NCBI GenBank assembly: GCA_026225945.1
Contig: JAMJFZ010001074.1
Coordinates: forward strand, 4,239,001-4,303,000
DNA: 64,000 nucleotides
DNA from: Cricetomys ansorgei
Lineage: Eukaryota; Chordata; Mammalia; Rodentia; Nesomyidae
Direction: 5' to 3'
Shown here: one piece after another, positions 24,656 to 36,130 of the stretch
Position numbering within the stretch: the stretch's first letter is position 1
How the letters are laid out: every line of letters starts with the position of its first letter
Program-made: the position numbers and the translations under genes
The notes under the pieces: generated by a model
Told to the model about the DNA's origin: nothing
Databases searched by the model: none
What the model saw: the letters and a program-made list of their open reading frames with translations, nothing else

Positions 24656-25457
24656 AGATCATCTTAGATGTCTTTCTGACCAAGACTTACAAGCAAAATA
24701 TTGTGGTACTGACAAAGAATAGATAAACATGTTAGTGGAACAAAAATGAGTGTTTAGTGTTCTCACATATTGTATGAGAATCACACACATGTGATTTTGG
24801 ATATAGGCAATAGAGCAGTGGACTGAAGACAAGAGAGGCTTTTCAGAAAATTTATCCAGATATCTTCACAGAAACAATGAGTCTGGACACAGACTTTACC
24901 TTCTCCGAAGCTACTTCCAAATAGTTCAGAAACATAAATAAAAACATCTGGCTATCACTTAGAAAATAGGTATATTTTTGTATGTTTCACAGCCGTTTTT
25001 GTTTTCTCTCCATTTTTTTTTTAATTTCTTAGTTCAAAAGTCTTTCAATTTAACATTAGTTCTACATTAGGATTTCTTGTTCTTAATAATTTGATTCTGC
25101 TAGTAAATTTTTTTGGCAAGAATTAAAAAAAAATCTAACATCTAAATATCTAACTCTAGTATCTAAATCTAATAGCTGATATCTAAAATTATCTAATTAG
25201 AGTCTTCTTTGCCCTCATGTGTTAGTTTTAGTAGTGTATACTTTTGATTTTTGCTTGTTTGTTTGTTGTTTGTTTTTCTAACTTCATCTAAATTTTCAAT
25301 GCTATGTATGCAAATTTGTCTATAATTCATTTAAAATATTACTGTGTCTAAGATTTTCCTGTTGTAATTCCTGCTAATATTACTTACTGTTGTTTCTATT
25401 ATATCCCTTTTATTAGTCCATGAAAAGCCTCTTATATTTTTATAGTAGCCTAAGACC
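24656..25457. other. Unassigned AT-rich DNA with an ATCTAA-rich segment
   Basis: Apart from the ATCTAA repeat at 25133-25200 and a GTTT run near 25250-25275, nothing can be assigned. Confidence 0.5.
25133..25200. repeat. Degenerate (ATCTAA)n repeat
   Basis: ATCTAA occurs repeatedly at irregular spacing (ATCTAACATCTAAATATCTA and onward), with interruptions such as CTCTAGT and GCTGAT. It looks like an old hexanucleotide array eroded by substitutions. Confidence 0.7.
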
Positions 25458-25821
25458 TGTTGGAACAGATATTAAAGGTAGAAGTAATTGTACAAGGGTT
25501 TTATTAAGGCATACACCTTGGTTGGGAAAATAGGGAGTGAACTGAAGAACAGAGATGACTAACAGATTAGTTAGCGACCTTACACAAGGGGATATAAAAG
25601 GAGTTAAAACTAGGTGAATGCTCCTTATCCCATTGTCTAGTCTACATCACCTACAGCATGGTGCTTAGAAACTTCTTGAGACAAACATCATGAAAGAAGC
25701 AGAGCACTGCTAATACTGAAACATATGTTGTCCTCACTTGGAACTTGACCTCGGTGTGTATGCAATACTGGGTTTCAGGGTTAAGATAATGCTGAGCGAC
25801 CCGCAATCTTGTTCCCTGACA
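25458..25821 (-). mobile_element. Solo LTR (364 bp), antisense, with TG...CA ends
   Basis: The + strand begins TGTTGGAACAGATATTAAAG and ends GTTCCCTGACA. Read on the minus strand it runs TGTCAGGGAACAAG ... CTGTTCCAACA, the classic TG...CA form. The minus strand also has an AATAAA signal (+ strand TTTATTAAGG near 25500) shortly before the 3' end and two CpG-bearing blocks near the 5' end. The family is not identified; class II/ERVK-like is a guess. The flanking six bases (TAAGACC before, GATGCC after) are only a weak duplication. Confidence 0.7.
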
Positions 25822-25959
25822 GATGCCTTAAATGAGCATTTGTATAGCTTCTATGGTTCACCTGTGCAAAGAACCCTGTTTCTATCTGGGAGTGTTCTGT
25901 GGTTTTAAATATTGTATTGTGAAATTTAAAACATTATTAATATTCATTCACTTTATAAA

Positions 25960-26110
25960 TTTATATATTTCATTATGACATTTTTGTGAATATTTGTCAT
26001 ATATTTTGTTTATATTCACCAATTACTACTTTCTTATCTCTATCATTCTTCTTCCCCAAGTAGTTCTTCTTTAAGTCATGTGTTACTGTTATAAATATAT
26101 AAGCATACAT
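25960..26110 (-). mobile_element. Rodent L1 3'-end fragment, antisense
   Basis: 'tcattatgacatttttgtgaatatttgtcatatattttg' then 'tatattcaccaattactac' and 'tctatcattcttcttccccaagtagttcttctttaagtcatgtgtt' follow the antisense rodent L1 3' end block by block (…tcatattcacccccattac…cccaactagtcc…). Confidence 0.65.
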
Positions 26111-27546
26111 GAACATTATCCTTATGTCACCTTTAAAGATTTTATGTATAATATATGTGTATGTTATATGCAAATGAAATTTAATCAGAGTATCTGCTCT
26201 CTTTATATTTTAAGAGACTACTCCATTAATGTGTATGGTTTAAAAGAGAAAATATAGTTGAAAAAACTGGTGTGTTTTCAGTAATATAATTTTATGAATT
26301 ATGTGCATAGACAACTCTTTGAGGAAGATACAGTCTTTGTTGATAAGGAGTAAACTTTGGCAAGAGAAGAGATAATAAGATTGAATAAATGCAGTGATTG
26401 TTATTTACATGTGAGATATTTTTCTATATTTGTAAATGTTTTTCCTCTTTCTTATAATGCATGGTGTTTGATGATAAAACTTGGTCACTCACTATACAAT
26501 AATTTTTAAAAAATCAAAGCTGTTTATGATAAGTGGGTCATTAAAACATTACCTTCAAAATAGTGTTTATGTCTCATATTTAATTGTTCTTTTCCAACAA
26601 CCTCATAATCACATCAAAAACTATACTATGCACACAGTAGGTAGACTTCATCTGCTTCTCTATCCATACCCTAAAATTGTATTTTCCAGCATCTCTCTTG
26701 ATTTTCTAATTATGAAGTATTCTCTAGAAGGAACTTTAGTAATTGGAAAAGTCATGTGGCTGGGAGTTGGTTTGTTTTCCTGGTAGGAAGACGATCCAGT
26801 GGCTCAAGGACCAGTGTGACAAAAAAAAAAAAAAAAAAAAAAAAAACTTTGCAGAAAGCAATCTGGATTCTTCCCCCCTCTTTACTTTAATTACCACTGT
26901 TATTTTCTACTGATTAAAGTAAAATATGTGATAAGCAGAAAATGCTAAAAATTTTCAATTATGCAGAGGGGGGAAAGGAGTGGATTTGATTGGTGATTAA
27001 ACTTGAATACATGAAGAATAACATTTTTCTAAATTTAAAACTATCCCCTGACAGCTCTTGATGAGAACGTATTTAACAATTGTCACTTAAGTATGGTAAG
27101 CTACAGCATGTACCTTGGGCAATAAATAAGTAAACAGAATGAAAATTGTCCTTTAACGTCTGCAAATTAGGGGGTGGGGGAACATGCTCATGTTAATTAA
27201 TATATTTAAGCCTAAAACTAATAAGCATCAGACTTAGATCTTCATTTTTTGTTCTAAAAATCAGAAAATAGAGATAGTGCATCTCAATGTAAAAATGCTG
27301 TACTGTGCCACTGAGAGGGCCTGCAAGTAGAACCTTGGAAGCAAAGTCATAAAAAGTGTGTTGGTTTGCAAATCACTGAAACAAATGCAAAAGTATTAGT
27401 GATTCAAGGTGGAGCTAAGAAAGGGAAAGACTGTGGGAACAGGTCTGGTTTAACATGTAAAGTGACTTGAAAAGGGCAAAGGTGCAAAACGCAAAGCAGC
27501 CATGGAAAGCAAACCCCTGATTATCAGAGAAACAATCTGATACTGT
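26111..27546. other. Unassigned DNA with a 26-base poly(A) run
   Basis: No gene supported. A pure A26 run at 26821-26846 looks like a retroposon tail, but I cannot identify a body or matching flanking duplications upstream. 26880-27300 has many TAATTA-like motifs and few repeat-like phrases. Confidence 0.45.
26821..26846 (+). repeat. Poly(A) tract, 26 A
   Basis: An uninterrupted run of A directly after 'gaccagtgtgac'. It could be the tail of an unrecognised retroposed sequence or an independent homopolymer expansion. Confidence 0.95.
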
Positions 27547-27743
27547 GGGCTGGAGAGCTTACTCAGTTCTTAGCAGCATATCCTGCTCTTCCTGAGTTTT
27601 AACTCAGCATCCATGTCAGGCAGTTCACAATCACCTATAACTCCAGGTCCAGAGGAGACGACATCTTCTTCTGGAATTCACTGGCACCTACACTCACTCA
27701 CATAACTTAAGAAAATAAGGTAAATCATTTGAAAAAAAAAAAA
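27547..27743 (+). mobile_element. B3-type SINE, sense, with poly(A) tail
   Basis: The tRNA-derived head is clear (GGGCTGGAGAGCTTACTCAG), followed by 'gttcacaatcacctataactccaggtccag' (27625-27654), 'tcttctggaattcactggcacctacactcactcac' and an A12 tail at 27732-27743. The internal Pol III A-box-like part lies in the first 30 bases. It is moderately diverged. Confidence 0.85.
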
Positions 27744-28059
27744 TGAAAATTGGCACTTTGTTAAATGCTTTCATTCATTAGCAATAGGCCTTACAGAAAT
27801 ATAAATCTGACATGATTTAACACTTTTTGGGGGTTGAAGATTAGTTTATAATAAGTGTGATTCACAAAATGGAATTGTGCCCTTGGCAAAGACAATGAGG
27901 CAGGAAAAGAGGATAAAGTAAACAGGTCAAGTCCAAACAAGCAAATTCAGAAATACCCCCAAGAAAAAGCCAGGCAAGTGTGCAGTGCACATTTTGCTTA
28001 AGACTTTGAGTCTTGTTTGCCAGGATTTGTGGGTTTTCTTCCCATTGTTGATTTTCAGT

Positions 28060-28300
28060 GTTACTCTTTTACAAAATTTTGTTTCTATTTGTATGTATTC
28101 TTTTCCCTATACAAAATATTTGTTCATTATTTTCATTGTACAAAATACAGACTATGTGATTCCACTTGTATACACTACACTGCTCCTATTGCCTTCCCTT
28201 CTGTCTCCATACTCTGGTGGTTGTATTTACCTCCAAATGTCCTGCCTTCTATGTCCATGGCATTTTTATTCTTTTATTATTTCCTGGATATATGGGAAAT
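28060..28300 (-). mobile_element. Probable rodent L1 3'-end fragment, antisense
   Basis: 'tgttcattattttcattgtacaaaata' (28121-28147), followed by a pyrimidine-rich segment 'ctcctattgccttcccttctgtctccatac' and 'cttttattatttcctgg', resembles the antisense rodent L1 3' end. The frames of 108-116 codons across this block come from antisense L1 sequence and have no other support. Confidence 0.45.
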
Positions 28301-30400
28301 TGTGGATGTGAGATTGGGACTTTCAAGTCAGGCATATTTTACGTATCGTGGTGGCTGTGAAAAATAAAAAGACATATACATAAGCAGAATATATTCGACA
28401 TCTACATTCTTGCCATGTAAAACAAATCTTTGCACACTGGGCTTCCTCTTGGACTTCTCAAAAAAATTCTTGTCTTACTGAGTGAGAGAATGAGAAAAAT
28501 AGAAATGTACTTTAAAAGTAGAATGAAGAACTTGGTTAAAGGTGGAGTTGCAGTTAAAATAGATTTGGAGACCTACTGAAACTGATACATATGAAATTTG
28601 ATTTGCTGAAGTATATTTGAAGTTGATGGGAAAGTCTCAAATAGTATTGATTTTCAAAGTCACATGGATTTTATATTTTAAAGCTCCCTACTTAATCCAA
28701 GCTATTCACTCATATCACATTTCTAATCTTCTGACTGAAGAAAAAAATTAAAATATACGCATTTTCTTGGATATAATACACACAACGTTTTACGTGTTTT
28801 AATGGAAATTAAGGTCTCCTTAGCTTGGAACTAATACGGTTAAACTCCTTTGTTCTGTTAAAAATTTTAGACAGTATCATTTTACACATAGTACCTGTAT
28901 AACAATAAACTGTTGCTCTGCAGCATACACTAAAAACAAATTAAGTTTTCAAAATACTTACCAGGCATTGCTGTGTTTTGAGAGCATAATTTGTTTTTAA
29001 TGTGTGTATTTAGCAGAGCATTCTCTTTTCCTTTCAAATACATGTAGATTGTTTTTACTTTTGAACTGACCTAAATTAAAATTTTACTTACCATTGAGCA
29101 CATTTTTTTAAATATGAGTCGCTTATTTAATCCAAATTAAAGTGTGTGCCTGAGAAGCCCCTTTAAAATAATGAGAAAGTGCCTCTATTTTAACAGAGAT
29201 CAAGTACGTGTGTTTAAAGCTCATGTGAATTGTCTCCCTCGCAATTACCTGAAACCTGTCTCTGAGCTTCTGACATTAAACACTTAAGCTCTGTTTCTTG
29301 ATTTTCAATTAGTATGTTCACTATCCCACTCTATATTTGATAAGTTGATTAATGAATCACCAGAGCAATTTCAATCCTGTCAAAATAATGAAGAAGTCAT
29401 GGTATTTGTTCTCACTAACTAAATTTAAGATGTTAATTCAGCCTCTGAGGCAGAGTTGTATGCTGGGGTCCTAAGGAGGGATGTGGATTGCGAGCAAAAG
29501 GGTATAGGTGTTTCCTAAAAGGTGCTAGAAAGGTACCGGGAGAATAATTAGATGTGAACAGTTTCCAAAGCTTTTAATACCCTTGTGGCATATTTTTGAT
29601 TCTGTAATAATGCCATGTAATATTTTGACTTCAATATCGCAGCAAAATATCAGTTCAGAAACTCCCTCTTCAATCCTTCCACATGCAAAGAACTGCTTTA
29701 ATGATTTTGTCTGAACACTGAATGCCACCTTCCATTCCCCCAGGAGCCACTTGTTCACGGTGAAACATTTGTTTTTTGTTATGTATACAAGAGTTAGATG
29801 ACAGAAATCACAAGATTTCAGAAATTATTCCAAGACAGAGGAAAGGTGTTTTTTAAAGAGTCATATAGGCAAACATGGGGAAAAAAGCCTGAGTGGAAAA
29901 TCTGAGCCACTAATGACAAATCTTCCCTTTAATGTGTCATAGAGACAAATAAAGTGTGGAAATTTTGCTACTTAAAGTGAGTTTTGCAGCTGCGTTAAAT
30001 GGATTCTGTGTAAGATGGCTCCCTGAGTGAGCTGTCAGACTGAAAACAGACTTGTTCTTTGGGGGGGTCAGAATTACCAGTAATACCTGTGGGAAGGTAA
30101 CAAAAATAACCTGGACTCCACTGTGGACAACTGAAGAATTATGACCTAAATATCACAAGGAATTTTGTACGAGTCCCATAAACTTAAAATACACTTAATT
30201 AAAACATCAAGGAATGTGGATAATATTTTCAAAACATCATTCTCAAATTACTGCTGGCTTGTTCTAGCTTTCATTCCTCAGAAATTTACGAAGATCAAGT
30301 TCTGTGACTCAGTATTGTCATTAGGCACCCAAATCTCAAATACCTCGAAGTAACCTGCAACACAAGGCTGCTGATGATCAACTAATGTCAAATGGAAATC
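28301..30400. other. Repeat-poor interval; candidate conserved non-coding sequence
   Basis: I recognise no SINE, LTR or recent L1 here. From about 28900 to 29450 the sequence is non-repetitive and rich in homeodomain-type motifs (CAATTAG at 29305, CAATTACCTG near 29242, GATTAATGAATCA at 29347) and E-box-like CANNTG sites. 29500-30060 has a similar texture. Conservation cannot be judged from one sequence; this is inference from the motif mix and absence of repeats. Confidence 0.3.
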
Positions 30401-33000
30401 TTCCCTCTCTGATTTCCAATTGTCCCTTCCTCAGCCAAGTGAAAGAGAAGTGTCCTTCACCGCTTTTAGGGACATACATTGTTTGTCCTCTACTCTAGCA
30501 ACTCTCAGTTCTTTATTAGACTTGTTCATTCTTGGCTGTCTTTTATCTTTGATGTATCTTGTCCATTATGCTTTCTACTTAATTCCCATTTTTTCCCAAA
30601 TGAGTCTTTCTACTTCTTTTCTCCACTGGAAATGAAGAAGTGACTCATGAAAATGAACATGTTATCTGTACCTTGCCTCTGGGCACATCTATTTTCCAGA
30701 ATTGCTCTTCATTACCTATTCTATCTGATTATCTTTCCTGAAAACTCCCTGAAAAAAAAATATGACAGTATGGTTTTTTCCATTATTTTTATTATTATAA
30801 AACATTTTCTTGGTTTTGTAGCTCTGTTTCTGGTATCATGTTCATTCATTTATTACAACCTGTTAAAATGGTCTGATTAATCATTGGTCCTCAAATCCTT
30901 GATTAAATATTTTTCTGAAAATAAACTAGAAGAAACACCCACTACTCTAAGCGTGTGACATAGGAATACAGAAAACCAATCTCAATGTGAACAGTGTCAG
31001 GAAGGCTTCATGAAGGAACAAGAGTTGAATGGAGCTTCAGCAAAATGTTCCGGAGGTTGCAGAAGGCATCTAGGAGCACTTGCTTTCTCAGTGAATCTCC
31101 ATAGCTGATTTTTTGGCCAATTTGTAAAGGGACTTGCAGCTGTGCTAGTGAATCTCCACATAATATTACAGAATAAAAGATGAAGTGAATTCACGGTACA
31201 TTCAATTAAATCCAAAACTCTACTAAACAATTTAAATGTGAATGGGTTTTTATATCACATAATTGATGTTATTTGAACGTTATTGCAATTCCATGGTTAT
31301 ATCAATTTTAACATTTATCTTATTTTAGGGTATATAAAGATATTTATAGATGAATTTTTGTGACATCTGGAATTATTTTCATGATCATACAGCATGAAGG
31401 AAGATGATCAGAAATGCAGATGGAGCAGTGTTGGCCAAGTTACCGTCTCTGGGATTATGTCTTTGGCACTCAGAGGATCGTTGGCCTGGTCTTTGTATTT
31501 TTGTTCATGTACAAAATTGTCCATAATAAAGAATACTGTAACTATTAAATGCAGTTTTGATTAATCTATGTCTCCTATATTTAATATAAATACTTATAAT
31601 GGATAAAATATAATCTTTCTAATTACTAATATTTTGAAACAGATATTACATATACACAAACAATGCATGTATATTAAATGTATCTGTAAACATTTCTGTA
31701 CCTTTAAAATATGTTCCATTTTTGGTACTTGGAAATAGTGAAAATATTTTTGTTTTAGTAGGTTTTGTGTCACTTGGCAGTAGTATTAGTCATGATGTTT
31801 TGAAGAAACCTCAGCAGTGATATCGATCGTAGAGGATTCTATTGGGTACTTAAGTAGCTCTAAAGAATATTTTGCAGCTTGTTTCTAAGAACACGATGTT
31901 TACATTCGAAAGGAGATCATACATACCTATGTGAGTGTGTGGAAATAATAGATATGCTAAATAATGTGTGAATGCAATTGTAGAGAATGCTGAAAACCAG
32001 AACAAAGTTCTTATTCTGAAACTTCACTGTGGCTTAAGTTTAAATGTTAAAAAAAAAAATTGCATTTCATACTGAAGCCTTTATCTCTATTGCAGGTATT
32101 TTAAAAAGTCACATGCATCACAGGAAAAAGAGAAATGGCCTTAATACATATGTGGCCTAGCTACAACAGTCTGGAGCAAACATTTGAAATTGGAATATCT
32201 TATATTTAGTGTGTCCTTCCTTTGACCACCATTTACAGCCTCAGTGGCACTGTTTTAAAGGTACAACAGGGATCCAATGTTTAGAATATCAAGAACCACA
32301 GAACCGTAAGTTGTGATAAGAAAAGTCATGAACAGTTTTGATAGCTAATGAGATGTTTCTCTTGAAGTATTCAATAAAATCTTTATTTAAATCTTAATAA
32401 AAAAAAGTCATCCTTTAGCAAACTTTGGACTCTGCGTACATGAAATGATTCCTGAGAAGGGAATAGTACCAATCAGATGCACAGAACATGTATTATTAGA
32501 GAAAAACAAATTGTTTCTTTGTAATTTAAGTAGTTTCCACAGTGAACTGTATTCAAATTTAATGAAAACTGGCAAGTAACTACAGTAGGATAAAATATGT
32601 GTTAAATTTAATTGACTTTGGAATTAATTGACTTTTAATTGACTTGGAAATTCCATTTCATTAACTTATAATTAAATTAGACTCATAATCAGGGAAATAT
32701 TTTTTCCTGGTGAAATAATTGCAAAATGATATGTTCTCACATTACCTACTATTGGAGAAATATTTGCATATCTGAAAATAAATAACATAAGGTTTTTAGA
32801 AAAATGTAATGGAAATTTTTTTGGTCTGTATAATATAGCAAAACATTAAGGACAATAATTATAGCTACATTTTAAACTCATCCATGTAAATGTTATAAGT
32901 CACTGCTTAGTTTTTTTAAAGTGATATATTTACTAATCTATTTACCTACTTTGGAAACAGAGTCCATTATCTTGATTCAAGATGGTTTATTTATATATTT
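30401..33000. other. Unassigned AT-rich DNA
   Basis: No gene or clear repeat. 'gtcaggaaggcttcatgaaggaacaagagttgaatggagctt' (30996-31037) recalls a phrase common in old mammal-wide repeats, but it is too short to name. Frames of 71-77 codons here are unsupported. Confidence 0.45.
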
Positions 33001-33145
33001 GTTCTTTTTGAGACAGGATCTCATAATGTCATTGTGGCTGTTCTGGAATTCATTATGAAGACTATGTTGACCTTGAACTCACAGAGCTCAGCTTGCCTCT
33101 GCCCTCCAAGTGCTAGAATTAAAGGCGTGCTCCAGTGTGCCCAGT
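33001..33145 (-). mobile_element. B1 SINE, antisense, diverged
   Basis: The antisense B1 order is complete: 'gagacaggatctcat' (33010-33024), 'ctgttctggaattcatt' (33038-33054), 'ccttgaactcacagagctcagcttgcctctgccctccaagtgctagaattaaaggcgtgc' (33071-33130), 'cagtgtgccca'. The divergence indicates an older subfamily than the B1 copies at 40.9, 45.4 and 63 kb. Confidence 0.9.
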
Positions 33146-33304
33146 TCACTCAAGCTAATTTACATTTTCTTGTTTTGTCCTTGCTTATTCCGATTATGCT
33201 ACTTTTAATTTGTCAGATTTTTCTTACATAGAGTAAAATATTATTGATATGTTTTTCAAGTAACAAAGCTAAAGTCACAAATATCGACTCTAACGTCTAG
33301 ATGT

Positions 33305-33590
33305 TAAAAAGTCTTTCTACTTCTTCATCCATGATGTTCCCAGAGGCTTTGAAGGGAGAACGTGTAATACAGATATCTCATTTATCTCTGGGAACTACTC
33401 ATCTCCTCAGTCATTCTCTACACTACGACCAGGTGTGAGTCTCTGTATCAACCACCATCCACTCCTGAGGTACACTCTTCTGTGGGTATAAGGATCGGTA
33501 TTTAGAAGGCAGTTTGATACTATATCCTTTTTGCAAAATAAAAGTGGTGGAGCCTATGACCTCCTCATTTACAGGTGCTTAGAAAATGTA
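33305..33590 (-). mobile_element. L1 (Lx-like) 3' UTR fragment, antisense
   Basis: 'acgaccaggtgtgagtctctgtatcaaccaccatccac' (33426-33463), 'gtgggtataaggatcggtatttagaaggcagtttgatactatatcc' (33482-33527), 'ggtggagcctatgacctcctc' (33545-33565) match the antisense rodent L1 3' UTR, the same blocks as in the 58-kb copy. Confidence 0.75.
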
Positions 33591-35649
33591 TTTTCTCCAT
33601 ACTTAATCTTAGACTGCAATCTGTGGGATTACACTGTCCATATTCAGGGAAAGGCTTATGTTCCTTCCTGAGTTAAACATCACAGCAAAGACATTCAGAT
33701 GAATTGAGTGCTGAGTTTACTAAAATGTTCTAAGTATAGTTGAGTTGAGAGTAAATATTAACCACTACAGAAAAATATATAGGGTAAGAAATCCTCTTAT
33801 CAATTCTAAGTGCATTTTAATCTTTGCGTGTCTACTATAGTCAGGTTTCATCAATAGAAAAAAAAATGTGCAAATCGTGGATAAAGAAGTCATACGTACA
33901 AATTATATTGATTTCTGAAATTTCGAATGTACATCATTGAGACATGGGTAGCAAATGCTATGTCCTTGAAACAATTTTTTTTCTCACCACTAAGTTTTTG
34001 TAACAGACTTATGCTTTGCTGTAATCACATGCTTATAATGCGATCTGTCATCGGAATCAAAGAATGATGATTTTCTTTTCTGAATCCAGAAACAAAAATT
34101 TTAATTCTGAGGTTCTGGCTTAAAGCCATGGTTTTGTGACACTTAAATTGAAACATTTTATCTTGCTAATAGATTTCAACATATAATTACTTGAGTGTTT
34201 CTGAATACTTAAGTATTTCAGCAAATACTTAACTGGAAGTACAGCAATTTCCCACTTACCCCATTCTTGGGGAAGGAGCCCTTATTATGACAACTTGGCA
34301 TTGGTAGGTGCATTTTGTTACTGATATACATATGCAGATATATCAGCTTATCTCTATAAGTTGCTATTATCATGGTTGTTAGGGTTTCTCTAATTGTTAA
34401 TTATTGCTCTAATCTTTTTTTAAATTTTTTTTCTGGCACCTTACCTAGCATAGCACATTGTTTTGTCTCCACAGGCTCCTGTAGCTGTTATTGGACTATC
34501 CTGTTTGTGAGGAGAAAGAAATCACAGAAGCAAAACACATCACCTCAAAGGTACATACTATCAATATGATTTACAGCTGTTGATCACCTCACTGAAATAC
34601 TCTTCGATTTCTCTGCTCTGATGTGACCATAGAGTGACCCATTTATTTAACCCATCTCATGATGCCCTCTTTAGAGTTTCCCCTAAACCTACCCTTTACT
34701 TATGTAGAAGAGAACTTGTCTTACCTTCACTTAGGGAGGGAGAGCTACATAAATTATTTTAAAAAATTGTGTTAGGCAGCTGTGACCCTTCTCTGCCTTC
34801 AACCATTTATTTAATCACATATTTATTTCATTATAATAAATACCATGAATATCTCATTTATAAATACAATTGTAAATTACAGAATTTTATAAAACATGTA
34901 TTATAAATTGATTGTAGATCACTGCAAATTTACTTATTTGGAAGACGAGTTCACATCTGTTTCAGTCACTTAGGCTTTTTCTATTGGCTTCTTTCACATG
35001 TGTCCATAACTTTTCATTCTGAGCACCTTGTTCTGGTGCTATGATGATCTCTAGGAATTTGTATATTTCTCTTCCCATTCCTATAAACAGCCATTACTTC
35101 AGGGCTTTTAGACTACTTTATAACATGGCTTGAGACAGCAAAATCGAAGTCTGAGATTTGCTATTCACTCGTCAGATTTCACAATTGATTTGGCAATCAA
35201 TTCACAGAATACGTATGAACATATATTACATGTATGTGTATGTTCCAAAACATATGTACATCTAAACATATTTAAAACATTTTTATGTATGAAAATATGT
35301 GTAGTAATATTCACTAAACATAAACGTATACATATATCTCTCATCCATTATGAGATGGATCATTGTGGCTTCTACCTCCAAATTTCTCCAAATAGTAAGA
35401 CATCTACCTTTTATTTTCATTACTGTCTTGAATTTTAATTTCCAGTATAGATGCCTAGCAGTATCAGGGTTGTTACCTGACAGTTTCATAGTAATCATCT
35501 TTAGTACAAAAGAATGATTTCCTTCACTTTGGTTTTATAGGTCTACTGTGTTCCAAAGTTACATAGACCAGCACTTGCTTTCCTATTCACATTAATGAAC
35601 TTTCACTTTTAATATAGCTAGATCATCCTCAGCTGCCTAAATATTCTTT
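33591..35649. other. Unassigned AT-rich DNA
   Basis: No exon or confident repeat. 35210-35330 is rich in ACATATG/ATGTATG-type words without a regular period. Confidence 0.45.
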
Positions 35650-36130
35650 AACAGTTATAGATTAAGGACCAATCATGGTGCTGTAAATTTCTAGAGGTTT
35701 ACACAGATGCCTAATACCAGGTCTCAGCCATTGCAGCACTTATAGAACAGTTTTCCCCGTATAGAAGTACAGCATATGCCACCTACCCAGCTCTCAATTT
35801 CCCATACCCGACAGACTTCTGTGAGCATTGATTTTCATTTTACTATTTCTGAATTGTATTTCCTTTTCCAAAAAGTCAAAGAATTGGTTGGGATCAAAGT
35901 ACATAGCTCTCAAAAATCCTCCATACCCTTAGTAACATGGATTTAAGAGTCTGTCAAGACTTTTTGGTGCATCAATAATGTTTTTTTCCTCCTGAAATAT
36001 ATTCCATTCTGTGAATATACTACAGTGTGCTTATCTATTAATGGCCACCTTGAATACTTCCCTTGTAGGCAACTATGCATATGTTGTTGTAAGTTTTGCT
36101 GTGTATACATTTTCAACTCAGTTGACTAAA
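35650..36130 (-). mobile_element. Ancient L1 (L1M-type) 3' end, antisense
   Basis: 'tgaaatatattccattctgtgaatatactacagtgtgcttatctattaatggccaccttgaatacttcc' (35993-36061) and the preceding 'gtctgtcaagac...' region follow the L1M antisense pattern (…aatattccattgtatggatataccac…ttatccattcacc…). It is the same class as the 23.6-kb copy but shorter and more eroded. Confidence 0.6.

Noticed and set aside
28017..28367. 116-codon + strand frame with hydrophobic stretches (membrane-protein-like)
   Set aside because: It overlaps probable antisense L1 3' end. T-rich DNA readily yields Phe/Leu-rich hydrophobic frames, and two other phases are open over the same bases.
30996..31037. Fragment of an old mammal-wide repeat ('ggaaggcttcatgaaggaacaag')
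   Set aside because: Too short and diverged to name; left inside the unassigned interval.
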